Shown here: positions 1 through 5,950 of the stretch, in pieces
How the letters are laid out: each line of letters begins with the position of its first letter
How positions within the stretch are numbered: position 1 is the first letter of the stretch
Source: Bacteroidota bacterium
Lineage (GTDB): Bacteria; Bacteroidota; Bacteroidia; B-17B0; Aurantibacillaceae
Assembly (NCBI GenBank): GCA_005800865.1
Contig: SYEI01000258.1
Span: forward strand, 1-8,097
DNA length: 8,097 nucleotides
Direction of reading: 5' to 3'
The notes under the pieces: model-generated
The model's database searches: none
What the model was told of the DNA's origin: nothing
The model's input: the letters and a program-made list of their open reading frames with translations, nothing else
Made by a program: the position numbers and the translations under genes

Positions 1-127
1 ACTCTGCCATTTCTTCAACGGTTACTTCTACTTCATTAGGTGCTTTTTCGTAAACTGCTAATTCTTTTACTAAATTCAGTGCAAATGGAATATCTGCTTT
101 AGTTCCTGTTCTAATAACTATGCTCAT
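1..127 (-). CDS. GNAT family N-acetyltransferase, N-terminal fragment (cut by left edge)
   Basis: Only the first 42 codons are inside the window; the gene continues past position 1. The visible protein starts MSIVIRTGTKADIPFAL and continues with ELAVYEKAPNEVEVT. This is the usual opening of a GNAT acetyltransferase: beta-1, then helix alpha-1 with the common 'hELAxYEkaPnEV' stretch. The acetyl-CoA pyrophosphate-binding loop and catalytic region lie outside, so substrate (small molecule, amine or protein N-terminus) cannot be judged. The ATG (125-127) lies one base after the TAG stop of the upstream 115-aa gene (129-131), so it is probably the third gene of a translationally coupled minus-strand operon headed by the ferredoxin-like gene. 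Family assignment rests on the N-terminus alone but is a good match. Confidence 0.8.
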   Translation of the reverse strand, partial: MSIVIRTGTKADIPFALNLVKELAVYEKAPNEVEVTVEEMAE

Positions 128-128
128 A

Positions 129-476
129 CTATTTAGAATACTGTTGTTTTAAAATAACTTTTTGTAGAATGCGTTTGATGATTAATTCAGCCAAAATTTG
201 TTGGAAGTTTTTTTCTGGATGATTTGTTACCTCTTTTTTAATTTGAAGTTCAGTCACGTCAATTCTGTACAATAAATTTTGAATAGAAGAAGAATCTTTT
301 TTTTCAATAATCATAACTGATTTCAATACTTCCTGAAAAATATGCTCTAAATGATTTGAATTTAATTTTGGAGCTTCATCAGCAAAGCCACATAATTCGA
401 AATCACGATGTAATTGAGTTTTAAATTTCTCAAATAAATCAGGTTTTTGTAAATCTTGTATGCGTTCTATTTCCAT
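129..476 (-). CDS. Uncharacterised 115-aa helical protein
   Basis: I do not recognise a named family. The protein is small, charged and mostly predicted helical, with no signal peptide, membrane segment or metal-binding cysteine cluster (a single Cys at 29). Notable segments are FEKFKTQLHRDFELCGF (about 15-31), NLLYRIDVTE (about 67-76) and a hydrophobic/basic C-terminal helix, LAELIIKRILQKVILKQ (about 95-111). Its ATG (474-476) lies inside the end of the ferredoxin-like gene (10-base overlap), and its stop is one base before the GNAT start, so the three genes should be co-translated. This tight packing and normal AT-rich codon use argue it is a real gene. It may act with the ferredoxin-like protein, but that is inference from position only. 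Confidence 0.75.
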   Translation of the reverse strand: MEIERIQDLQKPDLFEKFKTQLHRDFELCGFADEAPKLNSNHLEHIFQEVLKSVMIIEKKDSSSIQNLLYRIDVTELQIKKEVTNHPEKNFQQILAELIIKRILQKVILKQQYSK

Positions 477-787
477 TCTTTTAATAATAACCTTTCTACT
501 GGTTTTTTATTTACAATGTGCGATTGCACAATTTCAGTAACATCTTCTTTTTTGACGCCCACGTAAAAAATACCTTCAGGGTAAATGGCAATGGTTGGCC
601 CAAAATCACAAATACCAAGGCATCCACTTTTATTAGCTCGCGTTTTTAAGCCAACGTTTAAATCTTTCAACTGTTTTTTAAATTCGGCAACTAACTCTAA
701 TCCGTGAACTTCACCACAGCTTAGTTTTTCGGAACCAGTTCGTTGGTTTGTGCAAACAAAAATATGTATATCAAATATTGAAGCCAT
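467..787 (-). CDS. (2Fe-2S) ferredoxin-like protein with thioredoxin fold
   Basis: The 106-aa cytosolic protein (MASIFDIHIFVCTNQRTG...) has the layout of the thioredoxin-fold [2Fe-2S] ferredoxins, related to the NuoE C-terminal domain. Four cysteines lie at about residues 12, 24, 56 and 60, in the contexts IFVCTN, KLSCGE and GCLGICDFGP. The pattern C-x11-C-x31-C-x3-C fits the family; IYPEGIFYVGVKKEDV matches the strand and helix after the cluster. It probably carries electrons for an unidentified partner. I place the start at ATG 785-787. An in-frame TTG at 806-808 would add seven residues, but it is the last three bases of a perfect TAACTTTG -7 promoter box and so would not be transcribed. 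It is the first gene of the operon with the 115-aa protein and GNAT genes. The fold is confident; the electron partner is unknown. Confidence 0.85.
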   Translation of the reverse strand: MASIFDIHIFVCTNQRTGSEKLSCGEVHGLELVAEFKKQLKDLNVGLKTRANKSGCLGICDFGPTIAIYPEGIFYVGVKKEDVTEIVQSHIVNKKPVERLLLKEWK

Positions 788-795
788 AATTGCAT

Positions 796-803
796 TAACT
801 TTA
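796..803 (+). promoter_or_regulatory. Possible -7 box for the SDR gene, opposite arm of the palindrome
   Basis: The plus strand reads TAACTTTA, seven of eight matches to TAnnTTTG, ending 34 bases before the ATG at 838. The nearest upstream TTG (778-780) gives a 15-base spacer, shorter than usual. It is supported mainly by its symmetry with the stronger minus-strand box. Confidence 0.3.
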
Positions 804-805
804 AA

Positions 806-813
806 CAAAGTTA
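806..813 (-). promoter_or_regulatory. Bacteroidota -7 promoter box for the ferredoxin-like operon
   Basis: The minus strand reads TAACTTTG, an exact match to the Bacteroidota -7 consensus TAnnTTTG, ending 18 bases before the ATG at 787. No convincing -33 TTG was found at the usual spacing. The box is one arm of an inverted repeat, TAACTTT-aaac-AAAGTTA (796-813). Confidence 0.6.
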
Positions 814-837
814 CAGCTAAATTGTAATTTATACATC

Positions 838-1749
838 ATGGCAGTTATATTAATATCAGGCGGAACAGGTTTAGTTGGAAAAGCTTTAACAAAACGTTTA
901 ATTATTGAAGGACATGATATAAGAATCTTGTCTAGAAATCCTCAATCATCTTCTCAACTAAAATCATTTTATTGGAATGTAGAAAAAAATGAAATTGATG
1001 AAAAAGCATTTGAGGGCGTGGAACACATCGTACATTTAGCTGGAAGTGGTATTGCTGATAAACGCTGGACTGATGATCGAAAACAAGACATTATTGATTC
1101 GAGAGTAAATAGTATGAGGCTAATTACTGATGTCGTAAAAAAGAAAAACATACAATTAAAATCTTTTGTTGGAGCCAGCGCTATTGGTATTTACGGCATG
1201 TCAACTTCCGAAAAAATATTTGCCGAAACTGATATAGGTAAAGATGCTTTTTTAAAGGAATCGTGCACCCAATGGGAAAATTCCTATCAGCAAATTCAAA
1301 CGCTTTCCGCAAAAAGTTGCATCATTAGAATCGGCGTTGTATTGAGTAAAGATGGCGGTGCTTTAAAAAAATTATTACCATTATTTCAATTAGGATTAGG
1401 CTCCGCTGTTGGATCTGGAAAACAATATATGCCCTGGATTCATATTGAAGATTTAGTGTCCGTTTTCCATGAAGCGCTTTTTAATTCAAATTACAATGGA
1501 ATTTATAATGCTGTTTCTAGTGAAAAAACAACCAGCAACTCTTTTTCAAAGCAACTTGCTAAAAGTCTTTCAAAACCATTTTTCTTACCACGAGTTCCTG
1601 CCTTTGTCCTTAAATTACTGTTTGGCGACATGGCCAATGTATTATTAGAAGGTTCCCCAATAAGTAACCAAAAACTTATCCATGCGGGTTTTCAGCTCAA
1701 ATATCCTACTCTTTCAGAGGCTTTACAAGAAATAGTTTCTAAAAAATAA
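838..1749 (+). CDS. TIGR01777 family SDR epimerase-like protein (YfcH/SDR39U1 type)
   Basis: This 303-aa protein is an extended short-chain dehydrogenase/reductase of the YfcH/SDR39U1 group. The NAD(P)-binding Rossmann motif GGTGLVG is at residues 8-14, followed by RILSRNP near 29-35. The family signature HLAGSGIADKRW is at about 66-77, ASAIGIYG (with the likely active-site Tyr119) at 113-120, and PWIHIEDLV at about 199-207. The C-terminal DUF1731-like segment runs from about 253 (VPAFVLKLLFGDMANVLLEG) to YPTLSEALQEI (289-299). Length is normal for the family. The substrate is unknown; members are usually called NAD-dependent epimerases without biochemical proof. The ATG gives the canonical N-terminus MAVILISGGTG. 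It is divergent from the ferredoxin-like operon and 78 bases before glmS, with no terminator seen between. Confidence 0.9.
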   Translation: MAVILISGGTGLVGKALTKRLIIEGHDIRILSRNPQSSSQLKSFYWNVEKNEIDEKAFEGVEHIVHLAGSGIADKRWTDDRKQDIIDSRVNSMRLITDVVKKKNIQLKSFVGASAIGIYGMSTSEKIFAETDIGKDAFLKESCTQWENSYQQIQTLSAKSCIIRIGVVLSKDGGALKKLLPLFQLGLGSAVGSGKQYMPWIHIEDLVSVFHEALFNSNYNGIYNAVSSEKTTSNSFSKQLAKSLSKPFFLPRVPAFVLKLLFGDMANVLLEGSPISNQKLIHAGFQLKYPTLSEALQEIVSKK

Positions 1750-1779
1750 TTCTTGATTTTATTGTGATTTCAGGCAATA

Positions 1780-1810
1780 TTTTCGCGAAAAAAGAGTTAT
1801 ATTAGCCTTG
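1780..1810 (+). promoter_or_regulatory. Probable glmS promoter with an upstream palindrome
   Basis: TAGCCTTG (1803-1810) matches TAnnTTTG with one mismatch and ends 17 bases before the glmS ATG, the same geometry as the stronger promoters in the window. Overlapping it, TATATTAG (1798-1805) also has one mismatch. Upstream is a perfect 12-bp palindrome TTTTCGCGAAAA (1780-1791), ending 11 bases before the -7 box; it could be an operator. No clear -33 TTG is present. Confidence 0.4.
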
Positions 1811-1827
1811 TCTTTTATAGAAAAATT

Positions 1828-3675
1828 ATGTGTGGAATTGTAGGATATATTGGAAACCGTGATGCGTTTCCTATTTTAATTAAAGGTTTACAACGTTTAG
1901 AATACCGTGGCTACGATAGCGCTGGTGTAGCAATGATTTCGCCTGAGGGTAGTTTAAACGTTTATAAGAAAAAAGGGAAGGTTTCTGATTTATTAGAGTC
2001 TTGCAAAGACAAAGATAAATCTGGGAATATTGGAATTGGGCACACGCGTTGGGCTACACATGGTGAGCCAAATGATGTAAACTCACATCCTCATTATTCT
2101 CAAACTAAGGATTTAGTGATTATCCATAACGGAATTATTGAAAATTACGCTTCCATCAAAGAAGGTTTACAAAAACGTGGTCATACTTTCTTATCTGAAA
2201 CAGATACAGAAGTGTTGATTCATTTAATTGAAGATATTCGTCAACACGAGCCTTCCATGAAATTAGGGCATGCAGTCATGGCTGCTTTAAAACAAGTAAA
2301 TGGTGCTTATGCAATTGTAATTTTAAATAAAAATGATCCAGATACATTAATCGCTGCTAAAAAAGGTAGTCCGATGGTAATTGGCGTTGGTAAAGATGAA
2401 TACTTTATCGCATCAGATGCTTCGCCAATTGTAGAATACACTAAAAATGTAGTTTATATTGAAGATGAGCATGTAGCAATTATTCGCCGTGGAGAAGAAT
2501 TAAAAATCAGAACCATTCGCGATAAAGAAATTACACCATATGTTCAGGAATTAGAAATGGAATTAGAAGCTATTGAAAAAGGCGGCTACGACCATTTTAT
2601 GTTGAAAGAAATTTATGAGCAACCGCGTTCTATTTTTGATAGTATGCGTGGTCGTTTAAATTCAGAAACTGGTCATTTAAAAATGGGCGGTATTGAAGAA
2701 CACGAAGGTAAATTTAAAAACGCCAAACGTATTTTGGTCATTGCCTGCGGTACTTCGTGGCATGCTGGTATGGTTGCCGAATATTTATTTGAAGAATATG
2801 CGCGTATCCCAGTAGAAGTAGAATACGCTTCTGAATTTAGATACCGTAACCCAATTATTTATCCTGATGATATTGTGATTGCTATTTCTCAAAGTGGAGA
2901 AACTGCAGATACTTTAGCGGCTATTGAATTAGCAAAAGCAAAAGGGGCGACTATTTTTGGTGTATGTAATGTGGTTGGTTCTTCTATTGCTCGCGCTACT
3001 CATGCAGGTTCATATACTCATGCAGGACCAGAAATTGGAGTAGCTTCAACAAAAGCATTTACTGCTCAAGTAACCGTATTAACGTTAATGGCATTACATG
3101 TTGCTAAAGTTAAAGGAGCAATTGCAGAAAGTAGATACCGTCAATTATTATATGAGATGGAATCTATTCCTGCAAAAGTGGAAGAAGTTTTAAAAATGAA
3201 TGATTCTATTAAGTTAATTGCTGCTGAATATAAAGATGCTGCAAATGCATTATACTTAGGAAGAGGTTATTCTTTCCCTGTGGCATTAGAGGGCGCTTTA
3301 AAATTAAAAGAGATTTCTTATATCCATGCAGAAGGATATCCTGCTGCCGAAATGAAACACGGACCAATTGCTTTAATTGACGAAGCAATGCCGGTATTTG
3401 TTATTGCTACAAAAGGGCCTAACTACGAAAAAGTTGTAAGTAATATTCAGGAAGTAAAAGCTCGAAAAGGAAGAATTATTGCAATAGTTACCGAAGGAGA
3501 TGTTGATGTAAAAAAAATGGCAGAACATGTGATTGAAATTCCTGAAACGGATGAATCATTGGTTCCATTAGTTTCTGTTGTGCCTTGGCAATTATTATCA
3601 TATCATATTGCAGTAATGCGTGGTTGTAATGTTGATCAACCAAGAAACTTAGCAAAGAGTGTAACTGTTGAGTAA
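1828..3675 (+). CDS. glmS: Glutamine--fructose-6-phosphate aminotransferase (isomerizing), GlmS
   Basis: GlmS makes glucosamine-6-phosphate from fructose-6-phosphate and glutamine, the committed cytosolic step toward UDP-GlcNAc, peptidoglycan and LPS. The 615-aa protein is full length. The N-terminal Ntn glutaminase domain (about 1-240) begins MCGIVGYIGN, so Cys2 becomes the N-terminal nucleophile after Met removal; GHTRWATHG is at 71-79, HNGIIEN at 100-106 and SETDTE at 123-128. The first SIS domain (about 290-430) has ACGTSWHAG (306-314), ISQSGETADT (353-362) and ASTKAFTAQ (406-414). The second (about 460-600) has LEGALKLKEISYIHAEG (487-503) and MKHGP (509-513). By the E. coli alignment the isomerase residues are Lys492, Glu495, His511 and Lys610, all present. 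The C-terminus ends NLAKSVTVE as in most GlmS proteins. It ends 17 bases before the stem of a strong terminator. No glmS ribozyme is recognisable in the 78-base leader region. Confidence 0.98.
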   Translation: MCGIVGYIGNRDAFPILIKGLQRLEYRGYDSAGVAMISPEGSLNVYKKKGKVSDLLESCKDKDKSGNIGIGHTRWATHGEPNDVNSHPHYSQTKDLVIIHNGIIENYASIKEGLQKRGHTFLSETDTEVLIHLIEDIRQHEPSMKLGHAVMAALKQVNGAYAIVILNKNDPDTLIAAKKGSPMVIGVGKDEYFIASDASPIVEYTKNVVYIEDEHVAIIRRGEELKIRTIRDKEITPYVQELEMELEAIEKGGYDHFMLKEIYEQPRSIFDSMRGRLNSETGHLKMGGIEEHEGKFKNAKRILVIACGTSWHAGMVAEYLFEEYARIPVEVEYASEFRYRNPIIYPDDIVIAISQSGETADTLAAIELAKAKGATIFGVCNVVGSSIARATHAGSYTHAGPEIGVASTKAFTAQVTVLTLMALHVAKVKGAIAESRYRQLLYEMESIPAKVEEVLKMNDSIKLIAAEYKDAANALYLGRGYSFPVALEGALKLKEISYIHAEGYPAAEMKHGPIALIDEAMPVFVIATKGPNYEKVVSNIQEVKARKGRIIAIVTEGDVDVKKMAEHVIEIPETDESLVPLVSVVPWQLLSYHIAVMRGCNVDQPRNLAKSVTVE

Positions 3676-3692
3676 TCTTAAAAACACATAAT

Positions 3693-3727
3693 AAAAAAAG
3701 CCTGTTTCTTTGAAACAGGCTTTTTTT
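3693..3727. terminator. Bidirectional intrinsic terminator between glmS and the DUF3109 gene
   Basis: There is a perfect 16-bp stem: AAAAAAAGCCTGTTTC (3693-3708), loop TTT, and GAAACAGGCTTTTTTT (3712-3727). The A-run and T-run on the two sides supply a U-tract in either direction, so it can stop both convergent genes. Its right arm overlaps two bases of the DUF3109 stop codon (3726-3728). Confidence 0.93.
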
Positions 3728-4307
3728 ATTTCTTTTTACTACTATACGCTTGATAAACGGCATCTAACTCTTCATACCAAGCGTCTCCATATTTTCTAAT
3801 CAAAGGTTCCTTTAAAAATTTATAAACTGGTACATTTAATTGTTGCCCGCATTCGCATGCCGGTTTGCAAATATGCCACGAATGATAATTTACGGCGTCG
3901 TATTCTTTATATTCTTTTATACGTATTGGATATAAATGACAAGAGATTGGTTTTTTCCAATCAATCTTCCCATCCAAATAAGCTTGCTCAATAGCGCACT
4001 TCGCAATATTCTTATCATCAAAAAACACAAAGGCACATTCTGCTCCGTCACTTACTAAGGTAGTTGTATAATCTCCGTCACTATCTAAAGTATAAGTTCC
4101 ATTTTTTTCAACGGCAGCAATTCCTTTTTCATTCATATAAGGCTTAACTGTTGGATATACTTTATCTAATATTTTCAGTTCCTTTTTATCTAATGGAGCT
4201 CCGCTATCACCAGACACACAGCACTCACCTTTGCAGGCATTTAAGTCGCATACAAATTTTTTATCAAAAATGTCTTCCGAAATAAGAGTGTGGTTAATCG
4301 CTATCAT
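3726..4307 (-). CDS. DUF3109 family Cys-rich protein
   Basis: The 193-aa protein belongs to the DUF3109 family, widespread in Bacteroidota and related to the YkgJ-type Cys-cluster proteins thought to bind metal or Fe-S; the function is unproven. The N-terminus MIAINHTLISEDIF is followed by FVCDLNACKGECC, with Cys20, 25, 29 and 30. Further cysteines are at 91 (GAECAF), 104, 123 (PISCHLYPIR) and 147, 151 and 153 (HICKPACEC); this conserved spacing suggests a bound metal or cluster. There is no signal peptide. I chose ATG 4305-4307 because it gives the family's usual N-terminus; a TTG at 4320-4322 would add five residues but lies upstream of the promoter box. A perfect -7 box ends only four bases before this ATG, so the mRNA may have no leader. 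It is convergent with glmS and divergent from the DarA-like gene. Confidence 0.9.
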   Translation of the reverse strand: MIAINHTLISEDIFDKKFVCDLNACKGECCVSGDSGAPLDKKELKILDKVYPTVKPYMNEKGIAAVEKNGTYTLDSDGDYTTTLVSDGAECAFVFFDDKNIAKCAIEQAYLDGKIDWKKPISCHLYPIRIKEYKEYDAVNYHSWHICKPACECGQQLNVPVYKFLKEPLIRKYGDAWYEELDAVYQAYSSKKK

Positions 4308-4311
4308 ACAG

Positions 4312-4319
4312 CAAAGGTA
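4312..4319 (-). promoter_or_regulatory. -7 promoter box for the DUF3109 gene
   Basis: The minus strand reads TACCTTTG, an exact TAnnTTTG match. Only four bases (4308-4311) separate it from the ATG, which places the expected transcription start at or next to the start codon. No good -33 TTG was found at normal spacing. Confidence 0.6.
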
Positions 4320-4346
4320 CAATAAATAAAATCTGATAAAAAAGAA

Positions 4347-4374
4347 TTGATTAAATTGATAAAAGCTATATTTG
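4347..4374 (+). promoter_or_regulatory. Promoter of the DarA-like gene (-33 TTG, -7 TATATTTG)
   Basis: TTG (4347-4349), a 17-base spacer and TATATTTG (4367-4374) fit the Bacteroidota TTG/TAnnTTTG promoter. The box ends 14 bases before the ATG at 4389. Confidence 0.7.
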
Positions 4375-4388
4375 AGTAGCTAAAAATC

Positions 4389-5315
4389 ATGAAGAAAGTA
4401 CTCATTGTTTATTACACTCAAACAGGCCAAGCAAAACAAGCTTTAGATGCCACTTTAAAACCATTTGAGAATAATATAAATTATCAATTAGATTATTTAC
4501 TGGTAAAACCAAAAAATGCATTTCCTTACCCTTGGAGTTATACTCAATTTTTTGACGCCTTTCCAGAAACGGTACACGGCATTCCATGCGAGCTAGAACC
4601 ATTATCTATAGACACTTCAGTGAATTATGATTTAGTGGTGATTGTTTATCAACCTTGGTTTTTAAGCATCTGTGTGCCTATTAGTAGTTTTTTAAAAACT
4701 CCTGAAGCTAAACTACTATTAGCTAACAAACCTGTGATTACTATAATTAATTGTCGCAATATGTGGTTGGGAGCTCAAGAGAAAATGAAAAAACGTTTAT
4801 TAGATGTAAAAGCAAACTTAGTTGGTAATATAACTTTTGTAGACAGATCTTCTAATTTAGTAAGTTTGGTTACCGTGTTAGCTTTTGTTTTAAAAGGAAA
4901 AAAAGAAAACTTTATGGGTATTTTCCCAAAATATGGCGTAAACGATAAAGACTTAAATCGTGCGCCTACATTTGGAAAAATAATTCTGGATAATTTTGAA
5001 AATAATCAATTGCAAAATATCCAACTTCAGTTAAACCAACAAGGCGCATTAGATATTAGAGGAAATATTTTATTAATGGAAGGAAGAGGAAGAGCCTTAT
5101 TTCCATTATATGCAAACTACATTTCTAAAAAAGGGACACAAGGTAGCGAACAGCGTAAACTCCGAGTTAGAATTTTTGGAATTGTTTTACCAACAGCTAT
5201 TTTATTATTATCACCAATTATTACCATTCTTTCTCGTCTAGCTCCATTATTAGCAAAAACCAAATTTGATAAAGAAATTGCCTATTACTCTCAAAATACG
5301 TTAAGAGAAAAATAA
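4389..5315 (+). CDS. DarA-like flavodoxin-fold protein (dialkylresorcinol biosynthesis family)
   Basis: The 308-aa protein resembles the DarA proteins annotated in dialkylresorcinol and flexirubin pigment clusters, where DarA works with the ketosynthase DarB to form the alkylresorcinol ring. This is from memory of the family, not a search. It opens with a flavodoxin-like strand and loop, KKVLIVYYTQTGQ (2-14). Then come KPKNAFPYPW (40-49), FFDAFPETVHGIPCELEP (54-71), YDLVVIVYQPWFLS (80-93), PVITIINCRNMWLGAQEKMK (115-134) and LVGNITFVDR (144-153). A hydrophobic segment at about 262-289 suggests C-terminal membrane attachment. It has its own good promoter. No darB, acyl carrier protein or other pigment gene lies in the window, so it may be an orphan paralogue with a different substrate. 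The fold is likely; the pathway is uncertain. Confidence 0.65.
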   Translation: MKKVLIVYYTQTGQAKQALDATLKPFENNINYQLDYLLVKPKNAFPYPWSYTQFFDAFPETVHGIPCELEPLSIDTSVNYDLVVIVYQPWFLSICVPISSFLKTPEAKLLLANKPVITIINCRNMWLGAQEKMKKRLLDVKANLVGNITFVDRSSNLVSLVTVLAFVLKGKKENFMGIFPKYGVNDKDLNRAPTFGKIILDNFENNQLQNIQLQLNQQGALDIRGNILLMEGRGRALFPLYANYISKKGTQGSEQRKLRVRIFGIVLPTAILLLSPIITILSRLAPLLAKTKFDKEIAYYSQNTLREK

Positions 5316-5332
5316 CGGAACACTTTTTGTTT

Positions 5333-5340
5333 TAATTTTG
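5333..5340 (+). promoter_or_regulatory. -7 promoter box for the small lipoprotein gene
   Basis: TAATTTTG matches TAnnTTTG exactly and ends 18 bases before the ATG at 5359, the same distance as in the ferredoxin-like operon. No -33 TTG at suitable spacing was found; TTG 5327-5329 is too close. Its own terminal TTG is an in-frame pseudo-start for the next gene. Confidence 0.55.
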
Positions 5341-5358
5341 ACTATCAAATCCTACAAA

Positions 5359-5778
5359 ATGAAAAAACTACTTTATCTCTCAATAGCTATCACAGGATTA
5401 TTAATTACATCTTGTGCTTCAAATAATAAAGAGGAGGACGATTCAATTGCTCCATCAACTGATCCAAGAGAAAAATATGTTGCCTACTGGAATGTGAACG
5501 AAAATAGTGCAGTAGCTGGAACAAACACTCACACAGTAAATATCATCAAATCAACTACTAATTCGAGTGAGATTATTATTAATAATTTTTCTGGGCTATC
5601 CGTTTCTGCAAGAGCAAGCGTTAGTAATAACAATTTAACTATTCCTTACCAACAAATAGGAAGTATTGGCTTTACACAAGGTTCTGGAACATTTAATGGC
5701 ACAAATAGTATAGCTTTTACCTACACAACTACTATTAGTACCAGTAGAGACAGTTGTACAGCAACTTATACTAAATAA
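5359..5778 (+). CDS. Small lipoprotein, likely surface-exposed, beta-rich
   Basis: The 139-aa precursor has a lipoprotein signal peptide: MKKLLYLSIAITGLLITSC, with the lipobox ITSC and lipidated Cys19. The residues after Cys are ASNNKEEDD. An acidic cluster this close to the Cys, here KEEDD, resembles the Bacteroidota lipoprotein export signal that sends lipoproteins to the cell surface. The mature part (YVAYWNVNENS..., NFSGLSVSARASVSNNN..., GSGTFNGTNSIAFTYTTT..., SCTATYTK) is Ser/Thr/Asn-rich with alternating strand patterns. This is like the small lipocalin-like or beta-barrel-like domains common in Bacteroidota lipoproteins; the ligand is unknown. ATG 5359 is chosen because an in-frame TTG at 5338 is part of the -7 box. 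It lies 43 bases after the DarA-like gene but has its own promoter and a downstream terminator. Confidence 0.85.
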   Translation: MKKLLYLSIAITGLLITSCASNNKEEDDSIAPSTDPREKYVAYWNVNENSAVAGTNTHTVNIIKSTTNSSEIIINNFSGLSVSARASVSNNNLTIPYQQIGSIGFTQGSGTFNGTNSIAFTYTTTISTSRDSCTATYTK

Positions 5779-5822
5779 GTTTCCAATTTTAAGTTAAAAC
5801 ATACCACTTACCAAGTCATACT

Positions 5823-5856
5823 AACCACATCCAAAACGGATGTGGTTTCTTGTTTT
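5823..5856 (+). terminator. Intrinsic terminator after the small lipoprotein gene
   Basis: There is a perfect 10-bp stem: AACCACATCC (5823-5832), loop AAAAC, and GGATGTGGTT (5838-5847), followed by a T-rich tail TCTTGTTTT (5848-5856). It lies 45 bases after the lipoprotein stop. Confidence 0.85.
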
Positions 5857-5865
5857 AAGTCGATA

Positions 5866-5873
5866 TACTTTTA
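5866..5873 (+). promoter_or_regulatory. Tentative -7 box for tonB
   Basis: TACTTTTA matches TAnnTTTG at seven of eight positions and would give a leader of about 70 bases before the ATG at 5951. The leader is strikingly purine-rich (5898-5932, mostly A and G). The upstream TTG (5850-5852) is too close for a standard -33 element, so this is a weak call. A promoter must nevertheless lie between the terminator and the gene. Confidence 0.3.
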
Positions 5874-5950
5874 CATCAGCAAACCATCTTAATCGCGAAA
5901 AAGAAAAGTTTGAAAGCAAAAAGAAGTATAAACCTTATAAAATCAAAGTT

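Noticed and set aside
1750..1827. A glmS ribozyme/riboswitch upstream of glmS
   Set aside because: The gap is only 78 bases, about half of which would be leader. The glmS ribozyme is larger and known mainly from Firmicutes; no matching core is visible.
3488..3763. A minus-strand open frame across the end of glmS
   Set aside because: It runs through the bidirectional terminator and overlaps two well-supported genes; low-complexity His/Gln/Leu content shows it is a shadow.
5840..5950. A 37-residue N-terminal extension of TonB
   Set aside because: It starts inside the right arm of the terminator at 5823-5856, lacks family similarity, and the ATG at 5951 gives the standard TonB N-terminus.
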